A DNA stretch of 64,000 nucleotides, from NCBI RefSeq assembly GCF_021130785.1, contig NW_025776244.1, positions 202,501 to 266,500 on the forward strand. Reading direction: 5' to 3'. This document shows, piece after piece, positions 1-11,789 of the stretch. The stretch comes from Homalodisca vitripennis. Taxonomy: Eukaryota; Arthropoda; Insecta; Hemiptera; Cicadellidae. Below the pieces are notes generated by a model. The model was not told the origin of the DNA. It was given only the letters and a program-made list of their open reading frames with translations, and did not search any database. Each line of letters begins with the position of its first letter. Position 1 is the stretch's first letter. Both the position numbers and the translations under genes were made by a program.

Positions 1-656
1 TTTTAAATTCCTCATTTTTTGTTGTTATAAAAATTGAATGATAAAATTCAATTTTTTTCCTGGAAGTTAAAATACCGCGAGTAATCCACGTATTCTGTTT
101 GGCAATTCTTTTTACTCTACTGGTTTTTAAAGGACATGCCAAATTCAGATAAAAGATGAACCTATTGTTGAATCCATTAAACATGTCATCTAGGCAATTA
201 TAATCGTCTAGGAAATCCCAGGATTCCAGCGCTAGATGCATTTTCAGTTCATGAATATTTTTTGGTCGCACACCGCGTTTGTATTGGAGCTCCGATGCCC
301 CATGTCCATCCTGCGGACAATCGTCAATAAGAACCTCCTGCGCGAAATGGTCTGAGATGGCCGCATTCAAAACAGAAACAGAGACATTCGAGATATTAGT
401 AATTACGTTGTCGATGGCAGTTCTTGTCAAAGCGGTTACCCTAGTCGGCGAGCTCACTGACCAATTAAGTCCAAAAGAATTTAGAATGTCCCGCAGCCGC
501 TGGGTTCGGGGGTTGGTTTGGTCTAGTACATTTATATTAAAGTCGCCAATTAAAATAAATGAATATTTGTTTGAAGATAAAAAATTTAAAATCAAATCCA
601 AACGCTGGAAAAAGGAGTTACTTCAGCCATTGGGTGTGCTCACTTCCTATTAAAGC
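1..656 (-). pseudogene. Non-LTR retrotransposon ORF2 fragment: endonuclease domain and start of the linker to reverse transcriptase
   Basis: Read on the minus strand, this is an open frame of about 200 codons that runs off the left edge. It carries the hallmarks of the apurinic-like endonuclease of CR1/Jockey-class elements. FILIGDFNIN (near 545-520) is the GDFN catalytic motif. It is followed by SSPTRVT and AIDNVITN (near 430-380) and by SDHFAQ (near 352-335), the conserved SDH motif with the catalytic His. Towards 110-60 comes NTWITRGI, typical of the linker before reverse transcriptase. The endonuclease would nick target DNA to prime reverse transcription. At the 5' side the frame holds an in-frame stop (about 617) inside a YRSPNG-like motif, and the front of the endonuclease is missing. 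Reverse transcriptase would lie outside the window. Class assignment is by motif only; CR1, L2 and Jockey remain possible. Confidence 0.85.
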
Positions 657-939
657 TCGACTTGAACAGCTTGTTGTCTTCTGCTATCTGTTTCTGAATG
701 GTCTTTAGTATGTTCATCACGGACGCTTCCTCTGAGTCAGACTTACTTCCCACAGAAGATGAGTCCTTTTTACACTCCTCACACTGCCACGACGCACCGC
801 TAGAAATTCAAGCTTTAAGATTACCGACAGTTCGAATTCAGCTGCATCCAGCGTGGTACTCAGCACTACAATCAGCACACCTAACCAACTCAGACGGATT
901 GGATAGTTCTTCTTTGCACTTAGAGCACACCATTTTCAT
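657..939 (-). pseudogene. Non-LTR retrotransposon ORF1 N-terminus with PHD/RING-like zinc finger, joined to ORF2 by internal deletion
   Basis: The minus-strand frame starts at an ATG at 939. It encodes a cysteine-rich finger: CSKC near residue 5, then RCADC, AEYHAGC and WQCEEC. The Cys/His spacing is that of the PHD-like finger in ORF1 of many arthropod CR1/Jockey-type elements, where ORF1 is an RNA-binding chaperone. A Ser/Glu-rich stretch and a probable coiled coil (KTIQKQIAEDNKLF) follow. Two in-frame stops (after HAGCS and NLKA) show it is dead. It passes directly into ORF2 sequence near 656, so the rest of ORF1 and the start of ORF2 have been deleted. Short forms like this can arise by template jumping or by later deletion. 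Confidence 0.75.
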
Positions 940-1137
940 AAGGGAAAATTGAAAAAGAAAACCCCAATATTAATAGAATAGTATATATCAATATTATAGA
1001 ACGAGTAGGGTCGCGACAGTACAGGTCGGAACGGGCAGGCAGGCAAAACACGCACACTACGCTATCCGCTCGGAGCGCTTATCTGTGTGACCTTCGAGCT
1101 CGGCTGACTGATAATGACTGAGTACAGAACTCTATGA
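940..1137 (-). promoter_or_regulatory. GC-rich 5' leader of the left-edge non-LTR element
   Basis: Immediately 5' of the ORF1 ATG (minus strand) is a compact GC-rich, CpG-containing stretch (about 1005-1115) in otherwise AT-rich DNA. The sequence flanking it from about 1138 is the same duplicated host DNA that is uninterrupted near 24147. The element therefore begins close to 1115-1137. Internal promoters of non-LTR elements sit in this position. No target-site duplication could be defined because the other end lies outside the window. Confidence 0.5.
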
Positions 1138-2400
1138 ACGAATAGAGTTCAGAACTTCAGATAATATGGTATAATTAATCGTTAGTTGAAACTTCAGATT
1201 TAGGGATCGTGGCTCTCACAGATTGAGAGCTTTCAGAGTCTACTCGTATGAGTTTTGACATCATGATTTTACCCACCAGCTGATCCTTTCAAAATCTCAG
1301 AATCCTTTATAAATAATGTGGTGGTACTAAAGGCTGGGACATCTTAGATATCAAATTTAATATTCTAAATTTGTGCAAATTTTTTTACTACAGCTCTAGA
1401 GATCAATTTGTCCCAGAAGTAGGGAAGTCTAGTTCAGGGAAGCTGTCAGAGGGTAAGATACTCGCAAAGGTTCAGAATGCTTGCAAAGGGAAACCAATTC
1501 CAAAAATAAAGATGTTCGATCTTACAGTGTGTAGGGTATCCCACAGTTGAGATGTTGCTAAATATGGAGTCTTTAAGAAACATGGAGGCGAATGTAAAGG
1601 CCAATTAGCCCATGGGCATTAGTTAAGTTTTGCAGAAATCTACCTACTCGATGATTCATAATACTCACATAATATTTACGTGTCGATAGTAAACTTTTTT
1701 AATACATTAAATATCGTGTCATTTTTTCTTGGCTTTCTGGCATTCGCTTCACCGGCTTAAGTTCTAATACTTTCGATCCACTACGAAAACTACGATCTAC
1801 TTCGAGAATGTATACGATATCTACTCCTTAGTTATTATTATTACTTCATCTTAAATCTTATAAGTGGGTTCTATTGTTAAAAGAATTCCTGTCAAATTAC
1901 CTGTAACACCCATAACACAGATTGCCTCGTGTAAAAGCGTTTCACAGTCAAAATGGTCACGGAGTGGTAAATTTCACTGTAATCTATGGCTTCGTTATCA
2001 CAGTATCACTGGTTAAACTTGAGGTTTTATAATAGACTAACTTGAAATACTTTATCCAGTTTTAATTAAAAAATCGGCATTTATGTAAATGTCGACGTTT
2101 GTATAACATTAACTCAAAGAAATAATTGTTCGGACGTAGCACAGGAGGTAAGATCTAGTTTTAATTGTATACACAAGATGTTGATTTTATTGAAGTTTAT
2201 AGTGAAATTTCCTCTAACAAAGAGATAGAACATTATCTTCACTAGTTCGGATCGAGGTTAGAATGAGAAAGTTATCAAAAGGGTTCTAAACATGAAATTA
2301 TTATATTGTAACAACACATTTAAAATCAACCTTTGGATACGAAAATGTTTTATCGGCAACAGCTAAACATAGACAATGGGAGTCAAATGGGGAACACAAA
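1138..2400. repeat. Diverged segmental duplication, copy 1 (partner 24147-25425)
   Basis: This block aligns by eye along its whole length with 24147-25425 in the same orientation. Anchors are CAGAACTTCAGATAA, TTTAGGGATCGTGGCTCTCA, TTTAATATTCTAAATT, TGTAAATGTCGACGTTT and CATTAGTTC/CACTAGTTC. Substitutions and small indels are scattered throughout, so the duplication is old. There is no open frame of note and no transposon motif inside it. Confidence 0.85.
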
Positions 2401-3376
2401 GTAAATTCCTCATTATACATTACAGTAATTAGTTATATACCAGTGTCACGTATAGTAAAACGTACCGTGCCATTCATATAGAGGTGTATATTCTACGCTT
2501 TAGAACTAATGGCATATTGTTTATTTTATTCCTATAGTTTAATATGCAAGATATAACAGTATAAAAACGTTTTTTTTGGATATTAATTAAAGTAATTATT
2601 AGTCAATTCCCATTTATTATATAGGGAATAAGACCTGAGTATGTAAAAAAAAACAATATTTTCTGTCCAATGTTTTATATAAACAGCACATAAAACTACA
2701 AGATATGTAACAAAACTATGAAATAACATTGTTTGCATTACGATAGAAACAAAAGGGTGAAATAGAATTTCATTCGGAAAGTCTGTAAAGGTTAAATTCG
2801 TAACACTGTTAATAATTTCATTAACTAATTGTTTATATCAACAATTACAGACAATGTTTCTCTTCAAACATGTATAATTTAGATATTATTTTATTGAATG
2901 TAAACAATTAAATGTTATTAAGTTAAACTTTTCATTCCAAAGTCAACTAGCATTCAATAATTTCCAATTAATGTCCATATTGCACCTCTATAAAATGCTT
3001 GAGTGATATCTCTCAGACGTATTTAAGTAGATATTTCTCCAACTAATCTTTACACTTTTTATCAGATATGTATGAACGGATATTATATCATTTGGACAAT
3101 GTATGTAACTTAAAATGTAAACTGATTCTTTCTATACACTAAGAGTATTGAAAGGATTTAAAACAATAAATGTGATGTTCTTTTTTAAGCTTACACAATA
3201 TACGAAAGTTATTTATTTGTTGATCAAGATTAGTAATTTAGTAATTAACTCCTGTTAATTACTAAATAGAAATTGTCTCACTGTTTTTTATGCGATCCTT
3301 AATCCCTAAAACTAGGATTTAAACTACTTTTGATAAGAAGAATAGAGAAACAATTCGAATTGTAATTAATTAAAGC
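2401..3376. repeat. Upstream part of composite repeat unit 1
   Basis: AT-rich DNA. From about 2750 it matches the start of other units: ATTTCATTCGGAAAGTCTGT here against ATTTTCATTCAGAATGTCTG near 32145. Near 3123 is the second shared block, GATTCTTTCTATACACTAAG, also found near 33088, 33772 and 52456. Near 3300 is the third, CCCTAAAACTAGGATTTAAA. No gene is visible. Confidence 0.7.
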
Positions 3377-3645
3377 AACTCATCCATAAGTCCTTATCTC
3401 ATCCTGGCCTTCGCCAATTTACTACTGGTGTAAATTTTCCAGATCCTGCGTGTGAAACGACTTTGAACTTTAAATTGAGCTAAGAAAAGAGTCCAGGTCC
3501 TTATCAAGCTTTTGGATAAGGGAAGCTCTTGTTTCTGATCATTCTTCTCCATACTAGCGTGGTGTGCGTTCAAAGCCTTTTGTAAACAACATTTTTGAAT
3601 TCATCGAAAAAATTAAAATACCTGTATCGTGTTGTTTCTATGGAA
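3377..3645. repeat. Core module copy 1 (long type)
   Basis: First of 13 diverged copies of a core that starts AACTCATCCAT, passes through a TCCTGG-rich stretch and ends at TTGTTTCTATGG. This copy is the long type, with an inserted segment (GATCCTGCGTGTGAAACGAC, TCCTTATCAAGCTTTTGG) shared with the copies at 34015 and 56032. It is followed near 3765-3840 by another shared block (GTTATCTGAT, then ACAAACAAGTTTTGTTACTT). No reading frame is conserved across copies. Confidence 0.8.
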
Positions 3646-3934
3646 ATTAAAACAAAACATATTTATATATACTGTTGTGTTTGTTTCACCTATTTCTCTT
3701 CATTTTAATTTTCCCCTTCACGTTTTTGTGTATATTACTAAACTAACATTAAACCGATCGTTGTTATCTGATCCAAACCCATACATTCTATAGAGACAAA
3801 CAAGTTTTGTTACTTGTCTTACAATACCGTGTATATGATAAATAACTATTGGTTAGGTAAAATATCTAGGGAAAATATTAGATAGTTCTTGTTATTGCCA
3901 ATTAGTATATCTGGTACTAAAATATCTCGATATT
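3646..3934. repeat. Downstream block of composite repeat unit 1
   Basis: Contains the post-core block of the unit. TTACTTGTCTTACAATACCG and GTGTATATGATAAATAA are nearly identical to 33676-33712. No gene is seen. Confidence 0.65.
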
Positions 3935-4580
3935 GTGCGGAGGGCTTTGACCATACCTGCACAGGACGTAAAGTCTTTCACCTAATACATTCTCTATATT
4001 TATTAAGAAACCACTTCCATTGAGACAAAGTTATGAGGTATTTTTAACATACTGTCCTCAACTAATCTTGAATATCAGATGTATTAATAAAACTTTATTG
4101 ATATTTCTAAAATTACGAGAGGGTCACATATTTAACGTAGCATTTTGGAGTTATAACAAATTAGTAGCTCTAATTTTAAATGAATGAATGTGTGATTTAC
4201 CTTCACAGGCTAAGTAAAAACATTAGATCTTCTCTCTAATCTAACTCTGGAACATAATATGTAACTACAAAAATTATATGTAAATTCTTTCAGTATTCTA
4301 TACTTATATTTAATGCAATGAACCTTTTACTGTTCATACCTATCGACTACAAGGAGCTTTAATGATAATATTTCTAGAGAAATTTCCCGTTTCAGATTTC
4401 AATCACTGACGCATGGTGTGGTATATGTGTGTAAAATGGTAAAATGATTCATACACTAAGATTACTTTCCGATGGTTTTTCCTTGCAGCGATGAAACTGA
4501 ACAATTTGCACTGGGCAAACTGCTTTAACCGTATTAGTTCTATTTGTAGCTTCTGTCCATATGTTTTGTATGTCTCTCTG

Positions 4581-4630
<50 letters not shown>

Positions 4631-4770
4631 ACTGTAACTATAACTATATGTCTCTCTGTCCTCGCCTAAAAACGAAGTGACGTACACCGCACGTGTTGTC
4701 AGTATAAACGACCTTCGACTTTTTATTCTCCTCTTTATTTTGTATGTTAAGACCTTCGTACAGGCCAGCG
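3935..4770. repeat. Diverged segmental duplication (partner 35868-36620)
   Basis: Same-orientation match to 35868-36620. Anchors are GGCTTTGACCAT, AATGCAATGAACC/AAGCAATGAACC, GCATGGTGTGGTATATGTGT/GCATGGCGTGATATATCTGT, CGATGGTTTTTC and CTGCTTTAACCG. At 35863 the partner is joined to a piggyBac-type insertion that this copy lacks, so the insertion happened after duplication or in only one lineage of copies. Confidence 0.8.
4585..4623. repeat. (TA)n microsatellite
   Basis: An uninterrupted run of about 19 TA dinucleotides inside the duplicated block. The partner copy near 36290 has ordinary sequence in its place, so the run expanded in this copy only. The apparent Tyr-Ile frame over it on the minus strand is not a gene. 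Confidence 0.98.
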
Positions 4771-6959
4771 GCCCATGGGAACATGAGTAATAATCCTTAA
4801 GAGGGAATCAGCCTTTCTTGCAATGAAAAGTTTTCGATGCATGGTATATGTTGTAACAACATAAAGATCCAGAGTAAAACATGTTGGCTACCAGAAGTTA
4901 AGAGCTCAGTGCGTTGTACTTGCTAGTACACTGCGCCGCACGGCCTGGTAGCAAAAGCGTTAAAGTTGAATTTTATTTTGTTTAATGTAAAACTGTAGTC
5001 CTTGAAATGCCTTTTTATAGTTGAATAGAGGATTATAAACGTGAGCATAGCTTTTATAATTGACAATTCAGTTGAAGTTACATTGGCCAAGTAAAATATT
5101 ATAAACATTTCAAACATCTCACAAACGTTACAAAATCACTATACCTCGTTAACATTGTCCGTAAAATCAACAGAGAGTATTAGTTAATGGTTATTTTCAA
5201 TAATAATATAAATCGTAAAACAGGTCAAATAACATCAAAGGTAACACTACTCATTCATTATACGATGTATTATTTAATTTATTACGAATATCATTTGAAA
5301 CCAAAAAGCTAACATCAAAGGTCAAATTTCGGCAAATGTACGCAAGATTCAGTCGGCGTGTTTCGTAAATAATATAACGTCCGTAACTGATAGTACAGTT
5401 CAGTATATTAACATAATAACAAACTATTAAAATGACACTACTAATTATTCTCAAATTCCGTCTTCATTTTGTTTGTCGTAAAACTCATTTTTGCAGTAAG
5501 TGATAAGAACTTTCTACATCTTTGGGGAATTTCAGTGGGAGAAACAAATTTGTATCTAGAATGTATTAGTATTAAAACTTGTATATTTTAAACTAAATTT
5601 ATCCTAATTTTTTATATTTTAATATTTATTTTACTTTTAGGTAGAGTGATATGCTGTAATAAATGTGAAAAAAGTAATCGAAAGTGTTCCGTTCAAAAAA
5701 CAGAAATGGAATGGTTTTCAAATGCAATTCTTACTTTCTTACCATGTAGTTTTTGCAGAAAAAACTATACATGATATGTTGCACTTTGTTAATTTCTATG
5801 TAATTTGAAATACCAACTGTAATATAACTTTCAAGTTTATACTTCAAATCATACTCTCCAATTTTTATACTAATTTAACTTGCAATGAAGGAAGCCCTTC
5901 AGGACAAAAATACGAATGCATTACATTGCATTATAACTCAGGGAAATTACATCCTGTAGATGTTAAATACTGTATAAAACTATATTTTTACATAGATACG
6001 CTTCATTTTCAATCTATGAGTTATGACTAAGCGCCATTGAAATCGAACCCTCAGTAGGCTGTCTCAAAAGTTTATTTTCTTTATGGCTCCTTAAATATAT
6101 GATTTTTCGAGGTAGCCTTACGGAGTATGGTGTAATTCAAGGAAGTTCACGCTACTATCTGTCCTACATTATTTGTGTATACATTATTGGCATTTAAACA
6201 CTGCATATTCATGATAATGTATTACTTTTTGCAAATTTTAAAATTATCAAAGGTATATCTTGACAGGACGTTACAAATAAATCTCTTTTTTCCTTATGAC
6301 AATTAAAAAATAGATGGAACAGAATGTCTTATCACTTAACGTTTCTAAAACTAAACTCATGCATATTTCCGTTATATAAAATACAGTTACTTAAACGATT
6401 TAAATATTCATATTTCTAATAATCATTATTACAATGAATATGCCTGTAACAAAATTGACAGGGTGTCGTCATACAAATACTTTGATGTTTTGTTTGATTT
6501 ACGAATGAAATGGATAGATCATATTATAAAAAAAACTAATACTTAATGGCATTGTGAGTTTTTTTAAAGAACGAAAAAACTTATTAAGTTTATGAGCAAT
6601 GCCATTTTTTCATAGTGCATTCTAGCTTGGGTGGGGTGGGCGCTTTTTACTTACATTTTAAAAGTGTAGCCATTGTTCATAAATATATTCTTGTTACGGG
6701 GTATGCGAAGGGTATAATACATCCCTCTGACTTATGGTTTCAAGAAACTGGAATTCTACTGATGAAAAAATTCTTAGTCTTATTTATTCATATTTACAAA
6801 CATTTTGGATTATTTTTTACAATACCACATTCTCACAACGTAAGATTAAAACTATTCACCAACACTAATCATAGGTGGCAATAAACTTATTTAATCTATG
6901 ACATATTTTATATCGTAATTACTGTACTGAATTTAGTAATTTTAATTCTTCCTCTCTTA
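4771..6959. other. AT-rich non-coding DNA
   Basis: Only short chance frames (60-90 codons) with AT-driven composition. I recognise no transposon motif, tRNA or duplication partner here, though weakly diverged copies may be missed by eye. Confidence 0.6.
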
Positions 6960-7215
6960 AAGATTTTAAAGTAAGAAGGCCGAGTCACTTTTCTCTGTTG
7001 ACTACAGACTGACTGACAGTTAGAGCTGTTCACAGTTTTGGCGGGCCCTTGAAAATATATACGGCCGGGCCCCGTAATGTACCGCCACTCACCTCGGTAC
7101 AAGTGTGGCGGGACTGCCTGGGCCCCGAGAGGACTTGTGCCCCGTAACACTCACCGAAAACCTCTGTCTGAGTACGGGCTTGCTGACGGGACTGAACCCT
7201 CTGTAAGGTCTTGAC
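6960..7215. other. Isolated GC-rich island, unidentified
   Basis: About 250 bp of markedly GC-rich sequence in AT-rich surroundings. It has two TTACGGGGC boxes on the minus strand, and two splice-donor-like strings there (CGGTGAGTG, GAGGTGAGTGG). One 80-codon minus-strand frame crosses it but matches nothing I know. Composition suggests a relic of an inserted element (a leader or LTR) or a small regulatory CpG-rich patch. I cannot choose between these. Confidence 0.4.
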
Positions 7216-8159
7216 TTTTGTTATATTTACTCATAAATAGTTTTTAATAAATATTAATAACCAACATAATTACTTAAATCATATGCATAATGTATTCTAA
7301 TTTAGTTAACTTAGAAACTATAGAATCAATAAACACTTTATACATTAACATTAACTTTAAATTTTCCGGCCATTTAGGTCTATTTAGGCTCTTTTTCCTA
7401 TAAGTATCTTAATTATACAGGAATTAGATAGGAAGTAAAAACTAATAATGAATGCCATATTAATTTTTTAATTTTAATTGTATCTGTCTTAATTAGTATG
7501 TGTTGTTTTATTATTTTGTGATATGGTTTTAAAAATTTATTGTTTATTAAATCCTTTCTTCTTAACTATAAGGATTATTTTATCGTGAGTTGTTATTTTT
7601 CTTCATTAGTAAAAGATTTTTATTGTTGTTTGTCAATTATATATTTTGTACCAATATAGGCTATTTTTTTATTTGACTTCTGAGTAGGATATTATGTTTT
7701 TCAGGCTATTTTTCACCGCAACCGTTAGTTGTAAGATTTATAATAGGTTTCTAGGTTCTTTCTTTATAATCCTGTGCCAAATTGCTTACCCATAGGATCT
7801 CTCACCCAACAACTACCTGTACTTTTATATCTTTACGATGATTAATGACAAAAAATTTATATATTCCCCAAACTGTACCAAATTATATACTTACAGATTG
7901 TCTCGCTTCACAACTACCTGCACAACCTATGATCTATCTATCGTGGTTGCTGATGAAAAAGTCGGTCCACTATATCCCCATAGCCATAGGGGAGTCCAGT
8001 AAGACATTGAGTGATTAAACTCTACGACACGAGAGACCTCTGGTGTACGATTCAGTAACTAATTCATAAAGTTAAAGGTTATGGAATATTTCTCTTTTCA
8101 AAACCACCCTTTACTCCTTTTTAAAATTTTTAATTGAAACAATGTAACACGATATAGTC
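7216..8159. other. AT-rich non-coding DNA
   Basis: No frame, repeat or RNA gene that I can support. Frequent poly-T runs and stops in all frames. Confidence 0.6.
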
Positions 8160-9100
8160 GACCACTGATATTATTATTCAGTTAGCATAAACTAATTTGA
8201 CTTAAATTTCAATATTTATTCTATGATGATACGTCTGAAAGAAGGCTGTTTGACGTAAGTAAGAAAATACTTCTCTTATATAAGTATGATTTGTCATCAA
8301 ATATGTAAAAACAGTTCCAATTTCACCAAGTGTTACGGTTTTCTTTAATCTTATATTACAAAATAGTTTGCCCTGTATTCTTTGGGAACAGAGCAGATTA
8401 TAAATAGCCTAAAATACAACATTTGCATTTTTTTAACAAAGCTTTGACAACCTTAATAAATCTAGAAATCAAATCAACGAAATAATTAAAACGTATTTTA
8501 ATGTCGTTATTTAGTAATAGTGTAACAGTAACTAACTGTTCCGTTGTCCTGTCACTAAAACTAGGATTTATAAACTGCTTTGTCGGTGAGAGATCGAGGA
8601 GCAGATGCTGTGATTTCTAAGAAAATAATATAAGTAACTCATCTGTAAGTTCTGGTCCTGGTCCTGCCACAATGTATCCTGAAGGACGTTACCGGCCGTA
8701 CTCGAAATTGAACAATTTTCATCATGAACAGAGCTGTAGAAAAATTACTGAACAAAATGTATCTATTCGTTTCTATGGATGTACATAGCATCCATATTTA
8801 ACTTTTAAATAAGTTTAAAATATTTTCCTTATTTACTTTAATCTTTAGTTGTGCAGGTACGTTTTATTTTATGCTACGCCTCTTACTGAAATGCAACAAA
8901 ATTCCCGTAATGTTATTATATAGTCGTATATTCTGTAGTTAAAAATATATAAAATATATTTATAAAATTTTGTCTCGAAACTCACATTTGACATGAAATT
9001 TTAAAATACAGTTACACTTGCAAAACCTACATAGTTTGTACAAAATATCTTATTCAAGTAGTCTGCAATATAGTTGACTTTTAAATGTCCCACAAGAATT
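8160..9100. repeat. Composite repeat unit 2, including core copy 2 at 8636-8782
   Basis: Contains the ordered blocks of the array unit: CTTTGGGAACAGAGCAGATT near 8379, CACTAAAACTAGGATTTATA near 8551, then the core at 8636 (AACTCATCTGTAAGT followed by three TCCTGG/TCCTGCC repeats) ending at TCGTTTCTATGGATGT. The plus strand holds a perfect donor-like GTAAGT in the core. Short type. Confidence 0.75.
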
Positions 9101-9211
9101 ATTTCCAATAATACTTAACGAACTTTTGAATATTATGTTTATGTAATATTATATAAACATTTGAAACAGATAGGTCTAAATTGTATTCAGAGGGAGTATA
9201 TTACAGTAATG

Positions 9212-9215
<4 letters not shown>

Positions 9216-9259
<44 letters not shown>
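9216..9259. repeat. (AT)n microsatellite
   Basis: An uninterrupted run of about 22 AT dinucleotides with no flanking element visible. Confidence 0.98.
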
Positions 9260-9261
<2 letters not shown>

Positions 9262-11259
9262 CTATAGTTTGAAACCGATGTAATCTACTGCTCGAGCTGC
9301 TAAGTATTTATAATTTTAACTTTGATGAATATTCATAATATGTAAATGTACGGCCTTTTATTTAATGAAGAAGTTCTTGTATTTGTTGATGTTGCCAAAT
9401 CTTATACAGCCATGGGTTAGCTAATTTTTAATGGTACATGCTAGTGGACAATACGTCTATGGGAAAACCTTCTGGCTGAAATTCATTGTATTTTTAATGC
9501 TAAATTTTAATTTGCCTAAACGCCTCGTTTAAGAAGATATAGAGGCACACATAAGTTGGCCTGAGAAGCATATTTCAATAAAACACGACTATTTCCTACC
9601 TTTATAATTAATCTACGACCTTGACCAAACCTTAGTTCCAGAAGTGCCTTACCATTCAATAGACCAGTGAAGGAAACGATTTCAATGTGTACGCAAAGGT
9701 TATTTAAAACCTAGTCTAGATGGGAGATACAAAACTAGTAGTCTATTAATAATTGTGACATCGATTGGAAAAAAGAATAAAGCCAAAAAATAGAGACACA
9801 AAAATATCGAGTAATCGTCAACATGAGAAGAAACAACGGGGCATATTTGCAATACAAGCATACAACTACATACTAAAAAAAAAATGCCTTAAAGGCAAAA
9901 ATCCAACGCTTAAAAAGTAATTACGGAAGAAAGTTACTCATCATAATAAATGTAGCATCAAACTGTTGAAAAGATAGAAAGCTCTAATGCTGAAGGATTT
10001 ATAAAAAAAATTCTATTGTTTAGATACTTCGTAGAAAGATATGGACAAAAGAAATTATAAAGGATTATTCATAATAATCCTGTTTTAGCCTGTTCCCTAT
10101 CCTTTGCTGACCATTTAAATTATTGAGAATTAATATTGTTCCATGTTAAACCGAGTTTCCAATTAAACTGTAATTACTGTTACTTCCTAGCTTTATACAA
10201 ATCTTGTAACGTGTTTATGAGAGGTTGACAACCATACTATGTACCTTATGGACTAAACTATTATGAGACAACGAACCATTTGAGATAAGATGATAGTAGC
10301 TAAACAACATGTCACATAGCAATAATAATAACCCATAAATTATATTCATCAATAATATAACGAGCATACTACATTTTGTTCCATACGTGTTTTTAAATAC
10401 ACAACAAGAAATCAACCATTCCGAAATAGGTTGAGGAAGAAGAGTTAAAAAAATTATTTAAGACGTTAGGAAAGATACATTTAAAATATTTTATACTTCC
10501 GTGGTTTGGTTGAAAAAGCTATCACTAGTGGAGTAAAAATTACCGAATTGAAAATAATTATAGGAATATGAAAAATATAACAAATCTGAGGCCGTCGGTA
10601 ATATAGCGTTTGATTAATTTGTTTAAAAAAATACAGTTTCAACTCTATTCCTTCTAAAATATACTATTTGTAAATAAATATATTTCGAAATATGCACATA
10701 CACTAATTACAATATGTAAAGATCTTGATATACTGAACGTGGCAGGCAATAAATATAAAAAATACATTTTACTTTACATTATTTATTAAATGTTTCTATA
10801 ACTAAGAATACTTATTACTTTATAATTTAGTTGCATACTTTTTAAACGATACGTCAGACATCTTTTAAAATTAATATAAGAAATTATATTTAATTTCACA
10901 AAGATAAAACTACCTTGATATGTTTATAAAATTACTATTTTTTTAATTAATTCTGATGTTAAAACAAACTGAGGTAAATTTAATAATCAGTATATCTAAA
11001 AACTGTCAAGCTCAACCCATTTACTAAAATCTCTTCAATAAAACATCACTATTCCTATTATTTTTTTACACAGCAAAAGCATTAATTTACATATATTACA
11101 CATTCATGTAAATTAATGCTATTCCAACATCTTTGTGGATTTGTAGTTAATTGAAGATACTCTTTTGTATTATGTAACTGTAAAAGTTATGATAATTATC
11201 ATGTTTTATGCTATGTTTTGTAGCTAAGATCAAACCACAAAAAATTTGGTACGCACTGT
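9260..11259. other. AT-rich non-coding DNA
   Basis: Nothing recognisable apart from low-complexity A/T runs. Small frames such as 10215-10415 (minus) have no family signature. Confidence 0.55.
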
Positions 11260-11770
11260 TTGAAAAATGTCCTGCGTTCTCCAATTGTTGTTAAAAATCC
11301 CGAGCTTTAGCGACTTTTATTTCCTTGTGATAATTTTGTTAAAATGTTCTAGAACACTTTTTGATGTTTTCGTTATTTGATTTGAAATAAATTGAATAAT
11401 AAAATTTTAGCCTTTCTATCAAGTAGAGAATACCCTGAGTAATCCAGGTATTACTCATCTTATGAGACCGCTCCTTTATCATTCTATATGGGCAAGTGAT
11501 ATTTACGTAATAATTAAGGCAGTCATTGAACGCAGTGAATGCTTCCTCTACGTGTTCAAAAACATTCAGAAATGACCAAGATTCTCTTTGGAGGAATCTG
11601 TTGAAAATTTTAAAGTTTTAATTTTTTTAATCTCGTATTTAAGATTGAATTGTTTGATTACGGTCTCCTGTGCGAAAGGAGACTGCGAAAGGTCATAGAA
11701 AATATGGCAAGTTTCTTGGAAAAACTAGATCTTAGGAAGACAAGTTATTGTTAGGTTCTCTACTATACAT
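11260..11770 (-). pseudogene. Second non-LTR retrotransposon fragment (endonuclease end and linker)
   Basis: The minus strand reads through an open stretch near 11600-11420 with ESWSFLNVFEHVEEAF, then NTWITQGI. This parallels ESWDFLDDYNCLDDMF and NTWITRGI in the left-edge element, so it is the same class but a different, older copy. 5' of it, after a one-base frame break near 11600, comes SPFAQETVI, the counterpart of the SDHFAQE endonuclease motif. 3' of it (about 11340-11280) the frame has stops in the lysine-rich linker. The rest of ORF2 is missing on both sides. Confidence 0.75.
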
Positions 11771-11789
11771 GCTTAAAACTTTTATTACT

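Noticed and set aside
279..653. Plus-strand open frame of 124 codons
   Set aside because: It is the antisense shadow of the endonuclease frame, which carries clear family motifs on the minus strand.
4403..4687. Minus-strand frame with a Tyr-Ile repeat
   Set aside because: It is produced by the TA microsatellite, and the paralog near 36.3 kb has no such frame.
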